From NCBI GenBank assembly GCA_965230065.1, contig OZ245942.1, positions 4,712,001 through 4,776,000 of the forward strand: a stretch of 64,000 nucleotides of DNA, read 5' to 3'. Below the pieces are notes generated by a model, which was given only the letters and a program-made list of their open reading frames with translations, was not told where the DNA came from and ran no database searches. Both the position numbers and the translations under genes were made by a program. Within the stretch, counting starts at the first letter, position 1. The number at the start of each line of letters is the position of its first letter. This document shows positions 32,339-41,350 of this stretch, one piece after another. This DNA comes from G965230065 sp965230065 (GTDB lineage: Bacteria; Bacteroidota; Bacteroidia; Cytophagales; Cyclobacteriaceae).

Positions 32339-33439
32339 TTACTGTTCGGCGTCTTTCTGCTGCTGTTTTACCCAATGGTGGCGTTTGGCGTTGATGGCTG
32401 AGTCTTCACCCATCCATACCCAGAGTTTGATGAGGCCATTTTGGTGGGCGCTACACAGAAAGCTGCCATCAGCATTGAAATCAATAAACTCTGCATTGTC
32501 ACCGGCCCAGGTTTTATGGGCAATCGGGATGTTGTCGTTCCCAAATTCAAGAATATCAGCTACCCGGTACACGTAAATGTAAGGGTCGTGTCCGGCATGG
32601 GCAATGTATTGTCCGTTGGGGTGCCATGAAACAGACTCAATCTTTTTCCCGGTATGATTAAACATTTTTAACAATTCGCCACTTTTCCATTCCCACAGGT
32701 AGGCATTACCCCTGGAAGTGCCTCCCTGTCCAACAGCGATTACATACTTGCCATCAGGAGAGAATACACCACTGGTAAAAATCACGTGATAGTCTGGTTT
32801 TAGGGTTTGCACCAGCGACCAGTCGGCTGTTTTGAATACTTTTACAGCACCGTGCCCAACGGCCAGCAGGTATTGGTCATCTTCTGTGAAAAAGAGTTCG
32901 TTTACGGTATTTCCAAAGTCCAGGGTTTTAATTTCTTCTCCTTTGTCCATGTCAAATACACGAATCCAGCCCTGCATTTGTCCGTTTTCTGCTTCTGACC
33001 TTTCTTCTCCTGTTACCAAAAGGCTGCCTTCGTGTGACCAGGTGAGGCCGTCGATGCCACGCGAATGTTCCAATATTTTATATACTTCCCCGGTTTTGGC
33101 TTCATAAATGGTAACCAGGTAATCTTCGCTGGCAGCAGCCACATACTTTCCATCGGCTGACCAGCCGACACGTTCTACTTCCTGTTCGGTATACTGTCTC
33201 CATAATTCAGCCCCGTCAGAGGTGCGCCACATAATGACGGAATTGTCGTATTTTGTGCCACTCACGATGTTTTTACCATCCGGTGAAAACTCGGCACTTT
33301 CAACTGAGCCTGGTTCGCCCAGGGCATCGGCCACACGTGCCCATACGGGTTCCAGGCGAAGCTGGTAATTGAGGTATTGCTGGGCTAGTACCGGGTTAAA
33401 CAAAAGGCTGAATACAAATAGAATTAATGTTTTTTTCAT
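32339..33439 (-). CDS. exported WD40 beta-propeller protein
   Basis: A 366-residue protein with signal peptide (MKKTLILFVFSLLFNPVLAQ) and about seven WD40-type blades marked by SPDGKNIVSGT, SADGKYVAAAS, SHEGSLLVTGE, SPDGKYVIAVG, HPNGQYIAHAG and NADGSFLCSAH. It probably forms a closed periplasmic propeller that binds a protein or ligand. Its start is 14 bp after the stop codon of the enolase-superfamily gene, so the two form an operon. No catalytic motif is seen. Confidence 0.8.
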   Translation of the reverse strand: MKKTLILFVFSLLFNPVLAQQYLNYQLRLEPVWARVADALGEPGSVESAEFSPDGKNIVSGTKYDNSVIMWRTSDGAELWRQYTEQEVERVGWSADGKYVAAASEDYLVTIYEAKTGEVYKILEHSRGIDGLTWSHEGSLLVTGEERSEAENGQMQGWIRVFDMDKGEEIKTLDFGNTVNELFFTEDDQYLLAVGHGAVKVFKTADWSLVQTLKPDYHVIFTSGVFSPDGKYVIAVGQGGTSRGNAYLWEWKSGELLKMFNHTGKKIESVSWHPNGQYIAHAGHDPYIYVYRVADILEFGNDNIPIAHKTWAGDNAEFIDFNADGSFLCSAHQNGLIKLWVWMGEDSAINAKRHHWVKQQQKDAEQ

Positions 33440-33453
33440 GTTTTTATGTTTGC

Positions 33454-34725
33454 TTATGTAGTTAAAACCTTATGTTTTGCAATAAAATCAGGATCAATTT
33501 CCACACCACTGCCAATGCCTTTGGGCAGGTGCAGAATACCATCTTCCGGTTTTAGGGAAGAAGTTTTGCACTCAAACGGAACTTCTGTACTCACACCTTT
33601 AAATTCATGATAAGGGCAGGCATTTGGAATAGCAGAAACAAACTGCATCATATAAATATACCCCAGCCCGGTACCTGAAATGTGAGGAACGCAGGGATAC
33701 CCCTTGGTAGCAGCCATGCGGGCTACTTTCATGCAGCGGATCATGCCGCCATAATAAAACAAGTCCTGCTGCACCATTTGCACCGCGTCATTGCCAATCA
33801 GCCAGCGAAAATTGCGCATGCTTACCTCGCCACCGCCTGAGGCAATCGGGATGGTGAGGGCATCGGCTGTAGCTTTCCAGTCTTCGTACCAGTCGGTGGG
33901 CACAGGCTGCTCAAACAGGTCAATTTCATTGGCTTCCAGTATTTTACCAATGTGGATGGCTTCTTGGGCATCGTAACTTCCGTTGCAGTCGGCATACAGG
34001 GTAATATCCTTATCAAAAGTTTTCCGCACCAAAGGAATTAATTTTTCAGTCCTGCCGGGTGGTTCTTCGGGGTTGCTGCGGCGGCCCCCGATTTTAAATT
34101 TCACGGCTTTTGCCCCGGTTTCGGCCTGCCGTTCTTTAATTCTTTCAATACTTTCTTCGGCTGACCGCCCCCGGTTGTTGTTGGCGCGGTAAATGGCAAT
34201 TTCGGTATTATGAATGTCGCCAATGAGTTCGCCCATGCTTTTTTGGGCAATTCTTCCCAGCATGTCCAGGATGGCCATTTCTACGGTAGCCACTGGTATC
34301 CAAAGGGTGTAGCCCTGGTATTTGTAATTGTTTTTATACATAAAAACCCCATCAATGAGCTGATCCAGGTCGCGGGCATCTTTGCCGATAAAATAAGGAT
34401 TTACCAGTTGCAACTGAATAGGGTGGAGGTGAGGCATCCGGAAGTTGTGGCCTACACAGTACCCTTCAGCACCGTCGGTAGAGCGTACTCTGATCATATA
34501 ATTGCCGTTGTACTCCAGTAAATCACAGCTTTCAATCATCACAGGGTTGGGGAACAGTTCCCTTTTTAAAACAGGGGCTTCCAGCGCGGCATCCAATTGG
34601 GAATAGTCAGGCCCTGCATGTGCGGAAGCTTTTGCTTTTTCGGCAGCACAGGCAGAGGTTAACATGGCTGAGCCAACCCCGGCTGCCATACCAGATTTTA
34701 AAAAATTTCTTCGGGAGCTTTTCAT
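33454..34725 (-). CDS. enolase-superfamily enzyme (mandelate racemase/muconate lactonising type), Tat-exported
   Basis: A 423-residue enzyme with a Tat signal (SSRRNFLKSG, then a hydrophobic stretch ending ACA). The barrel has the KxK motif (AVKFKIGG, base), metal ligands in TLYADCNGSYD and LFEQPV, and SGGGEVSM near 300 as the third acidic ligand, followed by PHISGTGLG. These are signatures of racemases, dehydratases and epimerases acting on acid sugars or dipeptides. It is the first gene of the operon with the WD40 protein. Export by Tat suggests an extracytoplasmic substrate, possibly a sugar acid; this is inference. Confidence 0.82.
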   Translation of the reverse strand: MKSSRRNFLKSGMAAGVGSAMLTSACAAEKAKASAHAGPDYSQLDAALEAPVLKRELFPNPVMIESCDLLEYNGNYMIRVRSTDGAEGYCVGHNFRMPHLHPIQLQLVNPYFIGKDARDLDQLIDGVFMYKNNYKYQGYTLWIPVATVEMAILDMLGRIAQKSMGELIGDIHNTEIAIYRANNNRGRSAEESIERIKERQAETGAKAVKFKIGGRRSNPEEPPGRTEKLIPLVRKTFDKDITLYADCNGSYDAQEAIHIGKILEANEIDLFEQPVPTDWYEDWKATADALTIPIASGGGEVSMRNFRWLIGNDAVQMVQQDLFYYGGMIRCMKVARMAATKGYPCVPHISGTGLGYIYMMQFVSAIPNACPYHEFKGVSTEVPFECKTSSLKPEDGILHLPKGIGSGVEIDPDFIAKHKVLTT

Positions 34726-34945
34726 TGCTTCAGTAGGAATAGTCAGTTATAAATGGACGTTTACATATTATATTTTCTGTTATTTAAGATGAGCATCTTC
34801 CAATTGTATTGGAGTGAATAACTGTGAGTCGTAAATATAGTTTTTTTAACAAATGTGCCAAAGGTGAGGGGACACCTCCAACAATAGGAGAATTAGAAGA
34901 GTATCTTCAGCTTTATTAAAATTGAAGTGCAATCGGCCGGGAGGT

Positions 34946-34986
34946 TGAAAAAAATAAACCCTCACTATGAAAATAATGAGGGTTTT
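34946..34986 (-). terminator. terminator downstream of tRNA-Lys
   Basis: On the minus strand the stem AAACCCTCA / TGAGGGTTT is followed by a T run (about eight), directly beyond the tRNA gene. Confidence 0.75.
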
Positions 34987-34997
34987 GAAAATTGAAG

Positions 34998-35070
34998 TGA
35001 TCCCGCTGGGATTCGAACCCAGGACCCACGCCTTAAAAGGGCGTTGCTCTACCAGCTGAGCTACGGAATC
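34998..35070 (-). tRNA. tRNA-Lys, anticodon UUU
   Basis: A 73-nt tRNA on the minus strand folds into a full cloverleaf: acceptor GATTCCG pairs with CGGGATC, D arm GCTC/GAGC, anticodon stem ACGCC/GGCGT with loop CTTTTAA (anticodon TTT at 35035-35037), and T arm CTGGG/CCCAG around TTCGAAT. The discriminator base is A and CCA is not encoded. A consensus promoter lies 50 bp upstream and a terminator follows. Confidence 0.95.
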
Positions 35071-35120
35071 AGGAAACAAAAAACTTCGCTTTTCGCTAAG
35101 CGTTTCCGTAATTTGCGCTG

Positions 35121-35151
35121 CAAAGTTATAATGCTAATCCTAATTTCCAAA
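35121..35151 (-). promoter_or_regulatory. promoter of tRNA-Lys
   Basis: Perfect Bacteroidota-type promoter on the minus strand: TTTG (35148-35151), 19-bp spacer, TAACTTTG (35121-35128). The -33 element overlaps the first base of the divergent gene starting at 35151. Confidence 0.75.
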
Positions 35152-35885
35152 TGGTAAAATATAAATTTGTCCTTCTTTTATTTTTCCCCTTCTTAAGCTG
35201 TTTCGAACCTGCTTGTGGACAAGCAGTTGAAGCAAGGTTACAACAGGCCGATTCCTTGTTTGAGGAAAATGAATTTACAGAAGCTTATGCTATATATCAG
35301 TCACTTGTCGAAACTGATCGGGTAAGCTCTGCTGCTATGCTCATGAAGATGGCTTACATTCAGGAAGGGTTGGGAGATTACAGCAAAGCCCTGTATTATT
35401 TGAATCAATTTTTTTTATTGACCAATGAAGAAGAGGTATTGGATAAAATGAAAGGGTTGGCTTCTGCTCATAACCTCAGAGGCTATGAGTATGATGATTT
35501 TGACTTATTGCAGAATTTTTTCAGACAGTACCGATACCTTACCATTTTTGTATTGTTGGGAGTAGCTATTATTGGTTTATTTTTCCTGGCCTGGCGTAGG
35601 AAAAGGTATGAGCATCCTCCTTTGGGCATTGGGGCATTCTATGCAATCCTCCTTGCCCTGCTTTTTGTAATGGTCAATTATACGAATGCTGATCGCATGG
35701 GGATTATCACTGCAGACAATGTTTATATCATGAGTGGCCCTTCTGCCGGATCAAAAGTGATCTCGATCAGTGGTAAAGGGCACAGGGTGGCAGTGGCAGA
35801 TCATGAGGATGTGTGGTTGCAGATAGAGTGGGAGGGGCAGCTTGCGTATATTCGCCAGGGCAATGTTCAAATTATTAACCCATAA
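35151..35885 (+). CDS. TPR and SH3-like membrane protein (BatE-like)
   Basis: A 244-residue protein: signal peptide (LLLFFPFLSCFEPACG), TPR-like helical pairs (about 25-100, with ADSLFEENEFTEAYAIYQSL and YSKALYYLNQFF), two membrane helices (about 130-150 and 163-180), and a C-terminal SH3b domain (about 188-244) with ADNVYIMSGPS and HRVAVADHEDVWLQIEW. This order resembles BatE of the Bacteroidota aerotolerance operons, but no bat genes are adjacent. Probably a periplasmic scaffold. The ATG at 35151 sits in the tRNA-Lys promoter. Confidence 0.7.
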   Translation: MVKYKFVLLLFFPFLSCFEPACGQAVEARLQQADSLFEENEFTEAYAIYQSLVETDRVSSAAMLMKMAYIQEGLGDYSKALYYLNQFFLLTNEEEVLDKMKGLASAHNLRGYEYDDFDLLQNFFRQYRYLTIFVLLGVAIIGLFFLAWRRKRYEHPPLGIGAFYAILLALLFVMVNYTNADRMGIITADNVYIMSGPSAGSKVISISGKGHRVAVADHEDVWLQIEWEGQLAYIRQGNVQIINP

Positions 35886-36022
35886 TGTGGTAATATTTAA
35901 TGTACTACAACCCAGACAACGCTCCTTGCGTTTTTGTTTTGGAGTGTGTTTTGCTAATTTTATCCTAAATTGATTATGCATATACTCTTGAGAAACTAAT
36001 TCTATTACTTTAATTACACTGA

Positions 36023-37228
36023 ATGACCAAACCTTTTTCAACAACAAAGCAAAGAGAGACAGCTGTATTGGTAGCTTTAGTTACCCCTGAACAAACAGCC
36101 GATCAGGCGCAAGAATACCTGGAAGAACTGGCTTTTCTGGCAGAAACTGCCGGAGCGAAAACCTTAAAAACTTATGCCCAAAAACTTGAAAAACCGGATG
36201 TAGCCACTTTCATAGGAAAAGGCAAAGTGGATGAAATCAAGCGGTTTGTTACTTCTCATAAAGTAGATATGGTTATCTTTGACGATGACCTTTCGCCTTC
36301 GCAAGTGCGGAATCTGGAACACAGACTGGGATGTAAAATTCTTGATAGAAGTTTACTCATTCTCAATATTTTCTCAAAACGCGCACAAACAGCACAGGCA
36401 AAAACTCAGGTGGAATTGGCACAGTATCAATATCTTTTGCCACGACTTACTAAAATGTGGACGCACCTTTCCAAACAAAAAGGCGGGATTGGTATGCGTG
36501 GGCCTGGTGAAAAGGAACTGGAAACAGACCGCCGTATTGTACGGGATAAAATTGCCTTGTTTAGCAAAAAGCTTGATAAGATTGAAAAGCAAAGCATTAC
36601 CAGAAGAAAGGCCCGTCAAAAAGTAGTACGAGTAGCCCTGGTAGGTTATACCAATGTGGGTAAATCTACATTGATGCGCCTGCTTTCCAAATCGGATGTA
36701 TTTGCTGAAAATAAGTTGTTTGCTACAGTGGACTCAACAGTAAGAAAAGTGGTAATCAAAGGAATTCCGTTTTTGCTTACAGATACTGTAGGGTTTATTC
36801 GCAAACTGCCACATACGCTGATTGAATGTTTTAAATCAACCCTGGATGAGGTGCGGGAAGCTGATATTTTGTTGCATGTAGTGGATATTTCCCACCCTTC
36901 ATTTGAAGAACAGATGAGGATTGTAAATGATACGCTGGCAGATATTGGCGTGGCCGATAAGCCAACCATTACAGTATATAACAAAATTGACCGGTGGGAA
37001 GAACAGCGCGAAGCTGAAGCTATGGACGAAATGAATGGACATACACTTGAAACGCAAAATCACCTTCCCTTGGTTGAAGCTACTTATATGAACGAAGGGG
37101 ATGATACAGTTTTTGTATCGGCCGTAAAAAAGAAGAATATAGGAGCGTTACGAGATGCTTTATATGAGAAAGTAGCAGATAAATTTTATACAATCTATCC
37201 AAACTATCAAAAAAATACGATTTATTAA
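36023..37228 (+). CDS. hflX: GTPase HflX
   Basis: Ribosome-associated GTPase of 401 residues that splits or recycles stalled 70S ribosomes in characterised species. An N-terminal HflX domain (about 1-185, with TFIGKGKVDEIK and DDDLSPSQVRNLE) precedes a G domain with P-loop GYTNVGKST near 211, switch DTVGFIRKLPH near 252 and NKID near 317. The stop codon overlaps the start of the M28 gene in TAATG, so the two are translationally coupled. Function and family are firm. Confidence 0.95.
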   Translation: MTKPFSTTKQRETAVLVALVTPEQTADQAQEYLEELAFLAETAGAKTLKTYAQKLEKPDVATFIGKGKVDEIKRFVTSHKVDMVIFDDDLSPSQVRNLEHRLGCKILDRSLLILNIFSKRAQTAQAKTQVELAQYQYLLPRLTKMWTHLSKQKGGIGMRGPGEKELETDRRIVRDKIALFSKKLDKIEKQSITRRKARQKVVRVALVGYTNVGKSTLMRLLSKSDVFAENKLFATVDSTVRKVVIKGIPFLLTDTVGFIRKLPHTLIECFKSTLDEVREADILLHVVDISHPSFEEQMRIVNDTLADIGVADKPTITVYNKIDRWEEQREAEAMDEMNGHTLETQNHLPLVEATYMNEGDDTVFVSAVKKKNIGALRDALYEKVADKFYTIYPNYQKNTIY

Positions 37229-38703
37229 TGATAAAATTCCTTACTGGGCTGTTGTGTACAGTCCTTTCTTTTTATTCCTGCGCCCAAACAGCTGATAAAA
37301 TTAACCAGGTATTACAAATTGAGGAGGCAGCCACCCATATGCGTTTTTTGGCTGCTGATGAAATGCGCGGAAGAAATACAGGCTCGTCCGAGTTAGACAT
37401 TGCAGCCCGATACATCGCCGAACAGTTCCGGAAGCTAGGTGTAAAGCCTGCCCCTGGCCAGGATAACTATTTTCAAGATGTTCAACTTAACCTGAGCAAA
37501 CCTCCGGAAAAAGGAATGTTTTCTTATGGAGAAATTAGTTTAAACAATGGAGAGGATATTCTCTTTCTCAGTGGACAGGATACCTCTTTTCAAGCCGATG
37601 TGGTATTTGCAGGATACGGTACCAAAGCAGAATTAGAAAAGGCAGGTATCAGCGGCAAAATTGTGGTTACACACACAGGTAGACCCGATGATAATTCTCC
37701 TACCGGCTTTATTTTAGGTGGCCCCAAAAAGAGGAAATTGGTTCAAGAGATGGGAGGGGTTGCATTAATCGAGCTTTACAATTCGCCGCAAATCCCCTGG
37801 CAGTTTGTAATACAATATTTGAATAAAGAGCAGTATGTGTTGGAAGAAAAGCATGAAACTTCTTCCCTTATTCATCTGTGGTTATATGATCCCGAAAACA
37901 AGCACTTGTCTGCATTGAAAAAACGACAGCCTGAAATGGCTTCTATTAGTATTAAAGGAACTACCAAAAAAGAAATCCCGGTAAAAAATGTGGTGGGTGT
38001 GATTGAAGGAGCAAATCCAGCATTGAAAGATGAATACTTGGTGTTATCAGCCCATTACGATCACGTGGGAATTAAGGAAAATACGAACGGACAGGATTCT
38101 ATCTATAATGGTGCACGTGATAATGCTGTTGGTGTTACAGCCATGCTGAGTGCTGCCAGGTATTTTCACCAACATCCACCCCAAAGGTCGGTATTGTTTT
38201 TAGCCTGCACGGCTGAAGAAGTGGGGCTGTTGGGGAGCCAGTGGTATGCCGGCCATCCTCTACTTCCTTTGGATAAAATGGCTTTTAACCTAAACTGCGA
38301 CGGTGCCGGGTACAACGATACTACGATTGTAACGGTAATCGGGTTAGAAAGGACCTCTGCTGAACCGGAGATACGGGAAGCTGTTCAAACGTTTGGCCTC
38401 ACTGCTAAGGTTGATCCTGCGCCCGAACAAAACCTTTATGACCGCTCAGATAATGTGAGTTTTGCACAAGAAGGCATTCCATCTGTGAATTTTGCATTGG
38501 GCATTTCAGCTTTTGATCAGGCGATCATGAAGTATTACCACCAGGTTACTGATGAGGTTGAAAGCTTAAATTTTGAGTATCTGGAGAAATTCTTTAAAGC
38601 ATATTTACTAACTGCTGATAACATAGCTAATATGCCTGAAAAACCCTTTTGGAGGGAAGGTGACAAATATGAAGAAGCAGGTAAATTGTTATATGGGAAG
38701 TAA
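37228..38703 (+). CDS. M28 family aminopeptidase, exported
   Basis: Secreted or periplasmic zinc aminopeptidase of 491 residues. A short signal peptide (FLTGLLCTVLSFYSCA, lipobox-like) is followed by an M28 domain split by a PA-type insert (about 110-250, with GYGTKAELEKAGISGKIVV). Catalytic zinc ligands are SAHYDHVG near 273, GARDNAVGVTAM near 291, CTAEEVGLLGS near 330, NCDGAG and YHQVTDE near 441. It is coupled to hflX by the TAATG overlap and closed by a terminator. Confidence 0.88.
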   Translation: MIKFLTGLLCTVLSFYSCAQTADKINQVLQIEEAATHMRFLAADEMRGRNTGSSELDIAARYIAEQFRKLGVKPAPGQDNYFQDVQLNLSKPPEKGMFSYGEISLNNGEDILFLSGQDTSFQADVVFAGYGTKAELEKAGISGKIVVTHTGRPDDNSPTGFILGGPKKRKLVQEMGGVALIELYNSPQIPWQFVIQYLNKEQYVLEEKHETSSLIHLWLYDPENKHLSALKKRQPEMASISIKGTTKKEIPVKNVVGVIEGANPALKDEYLVLSAHYDHVGIKENTNGQDSIYNGARDNAVGVTAMLSAARYFHQHPPQRSVLFLACTAEEVGLLGSQWYAGHPLLPLDKMAFNLNCDGAGYNDTTIVTVIGLERTSAEPEIREAVQTFGLTAKVDPAPEQNLYDRSDNVSFAQEGIPSVNFALGISAFDQAIMKYYHQVTDEVESLNFEYLEKFFKAYLLTADNIANMPEKPFWREGDKYEEAGKLLYGK

Positions 38704-38745
38704 TATGGGTGAATGATAACAAGAGAGCATGATATTCTTCAAAAA

Positions 38746-38781
38746 ACAAAAAGGGCTAAAAGTTTAGTTTAGCCCTTTTGT
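38746..38781. terminator. bidirectional hairpin terminator
   Basis: Stem AAAAAGGGCTAAA / TTTAGCCCTTTT between the convergent M28 and RRM genes, with flanking A/T runs in both directions. Confidence 0.75.
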
Positions 38782-38803
38782 AAAAATATGAAAGCTAAGC
38801 AGC

Positions 38804-39094
38804 TTAAAACCTGTTATAATTGAAACTTCTTTTACCACTACCGGCTTGTTCACCCCGGGGATTGGCTTTCTTTACGACAATCATACTGTCATCAAATTCA
38901 CACTCATTCAATTCGTTAATGGCCTCATAAGCTTCCTCATCGTCAGGCATTTCCACGAAGCCAAAACGTTTTGAGTTTCCTGTTTCCCTATCGAAGATAA
39001 CCTTCGCTGAAGAAACCTCTCCATAATCACTAAATAATTCGCGTAAGTCCTCACCGTCAGTAGCTGAACTTAGCTTTGCTACAAAAATGTTCAT
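38804..39094 (-). CDS. RRM-domain RNA-binding protein
   Basis: A 96-residue single RNA-recognition-motif protein. RNP2 is IFVAKL near the start and RNP1 is SKRFGFVEM near residue 41, with the typical strand pattern and a short Gly/Arg/Lys tail (QAGSGKRSFNYNRF). Such small RRM proteins are often cold- or stress-induced RNA chaperones in Bacteroidota and cyanobacteria. Its long upstream A/T-rich region (39095-39783) could hold regulatory leader sequence. Confidence 0.9.
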   Translation of the reverse strand: MNIFVAKLSSATDGEDLRELFSDYGEVSSAKVIFDRETGNSKRFGFVEMPDDEEAYEAINELNECEFDDSMIVVKKANPRGEQAGSGKRSFNYNRF

Positions 39095-39660
39095 AAATAA
39101 ATTAAAATGTTAAATGGAAAAAACTGTAATAGAAGTAATGTGGCAAAGCAATTCGAGAAAAAGAAAAGCAATACTGATTAGTTCTATAATAAATGTTTAT
39201 GCAAAGTAAGTAATAAATATTGTTAAAATATTTTCAGCAGGATCTATTTTTCACATTGCCGTGTTGAAATGGTTTTATTTCAAACGATGTATATAACGCC
39301 ATATTGCCTTCAGAGTTATACAGAATCACCGCATAGGTTATAATTTCTTCTAATTTACTAGCTATTTAAACTGGGCTTTTTTTCTTAATCAAGATGTATA
39401 ATGGCATTAATTTGCTTGTCAGAAGAAAGTTAATGTTTATGCATTTATTGCTCCAAACTTACCTGTTAACCATGCATTTTGCGTATTGTTGTATAATGTA
39501 TTAATAATAAAGTAATTAATTTTACATAATACATATATTAAGAATAAAAATATGAAATAATTAAAAATAAAAGAATAATATTTTTTCTATTAAAATAAGG
39601 GCTTTGAAAAATTTCTAAAAAAAGTATCAAATAATTCTTTAATAATTATAAATAATTAGT
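39095..39660. other. long A/T-rich intergenic region
   Basis: Nearly 570 bp without a credible open frame between the divergent RRM gene and the polysaccharide operon. It is very A/T-rich with no strong repeats or hairpins. It must hold the RRM promoter/leader and upstream control sequence of the operon. Confidence 0.5.
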
Positions 39661-39668
39661 TACCTTTG
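39638..39668 (+). promoter_or_regulatory. candidate promoter of the polysaccharide operon
   Basis: TTTA (39638-39641), a 19-bp spacer and TACCTTTG (39661-39668): a near-consensus Bacteroidota promoter with a single mismatch in the -33 element. The leader to the ATG at 39784 would be about 110 nt. Confidence 0.6.
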
Positions 39669-39783
39669 GGATAGCATTTAAATATAATACATAATTTTAT
39701 TAAAAAAGTACAATATTTATTGTTATTATGGGATTCGCATTATCATCTTCACTCATGTTATTATCAAAATAAAATTTATGTGA

Positions 39784-40164
39784 ATGAAAATTAAAAAAAA
39801 GATACTTATTGTAGAAGATGATATAGGTGTAGGTATGCTTTTAGAAAGAATCTTGGGAAAGAAGTACAACGTGTCAGTAGTTGAAGATGGGTTATTAGCA
39901 ATGCGTTGGCTTCAAAATGAAATTCCTGATCTTATTATATCAGATATTCGCATGCCTAACCTTGATGGGTTGCAATTAATTGAGAGCCTGCATAAAAGTG
40001 GATTATACAGAGATGTACCAATTATTATTTTATCTGGTGATGTCACTGTTTCTGATTTACCTAACCTGGATTATTATGTTGTTGGATGTTTTCAAAAACC
40101 ATTTAACCCAAGCATTCTTTTAAAAAGTGTAGATAAGGTTTTTGAGGCAAATCTATATCATTAA
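39784..40164 (+). CDS. single-domain response regulator
   Basis: Receiver domain alone (126 residues), without output domain. It has the acidic pair in VEDDIGVG, phospho-acceptor Asp in LIISDIRMPNLDG near residue 53, ILSGDV (Ser at the Thr/Ser switch) and the CFQKPF lysine. As first gene of the polysaccharide operon it may act as phospho-relay or as a protein-protein switch for the sugar-transferase fusion encoded next. No kinase is adjacent. Confidence 0.9.
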   Translation: MKIKKKILIVEDDIGVGMLLERILGKKYNVSVVEDGLLAMRWLQNEIPDLIISDIRMPNLDGLQLIESLHKSGLYRDVPIIILSGDVTVSDLPNLDYYVVGCFQKPFNPSILLKSVDKVFEANLYH

Positions 40165-40204
40165 TAAGTTAAATAATTGTCTAAGTAGGTTAGAATATTC
40201 TGCC

Positions 40205-41338
40205 ATGTTTGAATTAGATACACATTCATCTTTGTTACATGGGGTATACCATGAGCATAAAACTTTGCTCCCTGAAGTGAAAAAAAATACAAAACTTCTT
40301 CTTTATGTAGGTGTAAATGCGATATCTATATGTGAAGAAATGTTAGGGTTAGGTTATGTGGGGCTATCAATACCCAACGTTGTAAAAGCATGCAAATGGT
40401 TGGGTAGTAGGCAAAAAGCCCATGTGCCGTTACCAGATGCTATCATTTGTGATATCAATATACCGCCCTCCAGCTTAAGGTATTTGATCTCTAGTTTGCA
40501 GAATAATCCAAACTTAAAGAAGATTCCCTTCATCTTTTTTGGACAGGAAAAGTTACCTAATGATAAAGAAAAAGCTACTACCTACAAAGCAGATGATTTA
40601 TTTTATAAAGAATATGATCCTCAAGACTTGACCTTCAGAATTGAATTTGTAAAAAAGATAAAAGAAGCTCAAATATATAAAGACCGAGAACTTAGGAATA
40701 AAAAAGGGGTAGATGGGTTCAATTTTTGGAAGCGGTCTATAGATATTGTCGTTTCATCTCTTGCATTAACCTTATTAAGTCCTGTATTTCTAATAATAGC
40801 CTTGATTATTAAATTAGACTCGAGAGGAAGTGTATTTTATGTTTCAAAAAGGGCTGGCAGAAATTATAAGGTTTTTGACTTTTATAAATTTAGAACCATG
40901 AAAGTAAAGGCTGATGCGGAATTAGCTGCCTTATTGGATAAATATAATATTTATAATAAAGAAAATGCTGATGCCAATTTTGTTAAATTCAATAATGATC
41001 CACGCATAACCAAAGTAGGAAAATGGTTGAGAAAATCAAGTTTAGATGAATTACCACAGCTAATCAATGTTTTGAAAGGCGATATGTCTTTGGTTGGTAA
41101 TCGTCCTTTGCCCCTCTATGAAGCTTCTACGTTAACTAAAGATGGTGCTGCTTACAGGTTTTTGGCCCCAGCTGGAATTACTGGATTGTGGCAGGTATCA
41201 AAAAACCAAAAAAGTGAAATTACAGCCCGTGAAAGAATCATGTTAGATGTGAACTATGCCCGGAATGGTTCTATTTGGAAAGACTTCCGTATCATGCTGA
41301 AGACTTTGCCTGCAATGATCCAGAAAGAAGAATCTTAA
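40205..41338 (+). CDS. receiver-like domain fused to initiating sugar transferase
   Basis: Membrane phosphoglycosyl transferase that loads the first sugar phosphate on undecaprenyl phosphate. From the ATG at 40205 it has 377 residues (an alternative start at 40142 overlaps the regulator gene). The N-terminal 155 residues look like a degenerate receiver: DAIICDINIPPS retains an Asp, PFIFFGQ replaces the Thr/Ser switch and the first acidic pair is lost. The C-terminal 200 residues are a bacterial sugar transferase with a hydrophobic hairpin (DIVVSSLALTLLSPVFLIIALI), FDFYKFRTM, SLDELPQLINVLKGDMSLVGNRP and GITGLWQVS. Regulation by phosphorylation or by the neighbouring receiver is inferred. Confidence 0.82.
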   Translation: MFELDTHSSLLHGVYHEHKTLLPEVKKNTKLLLYVGVNAISICEEMLGLGYVGLSIPNVVKACKWLGSRQKAHVPLPDAIICDINIPPSSLRYLISSLQNNPNLKKIPFIFFGQEKLPNDKEKATTYKADDLFYKEYDPQDLTFRIEFVKKIKEAQIYKDRELRNKKGVDGFNFWKRSIDIVVSSLALTLLSPVFLIIALIIKLDSRGSVFYVSKRAGRNYKVFDFYKFRTMKVKADAELAALLDKYNIYNKENADANFVKFNNDPRITKVGKWLRKSSLDELPQLINVLKGDMSLVGNRPLPLYEASTLTKDGAAYRFLAPAGITGLWQVSKNQKSEITARERIMLDVNYARNGSIWKDFRIMLKTLPAMIQKEES

Positions 41339-41350
41339 ATTAGTAAACTC

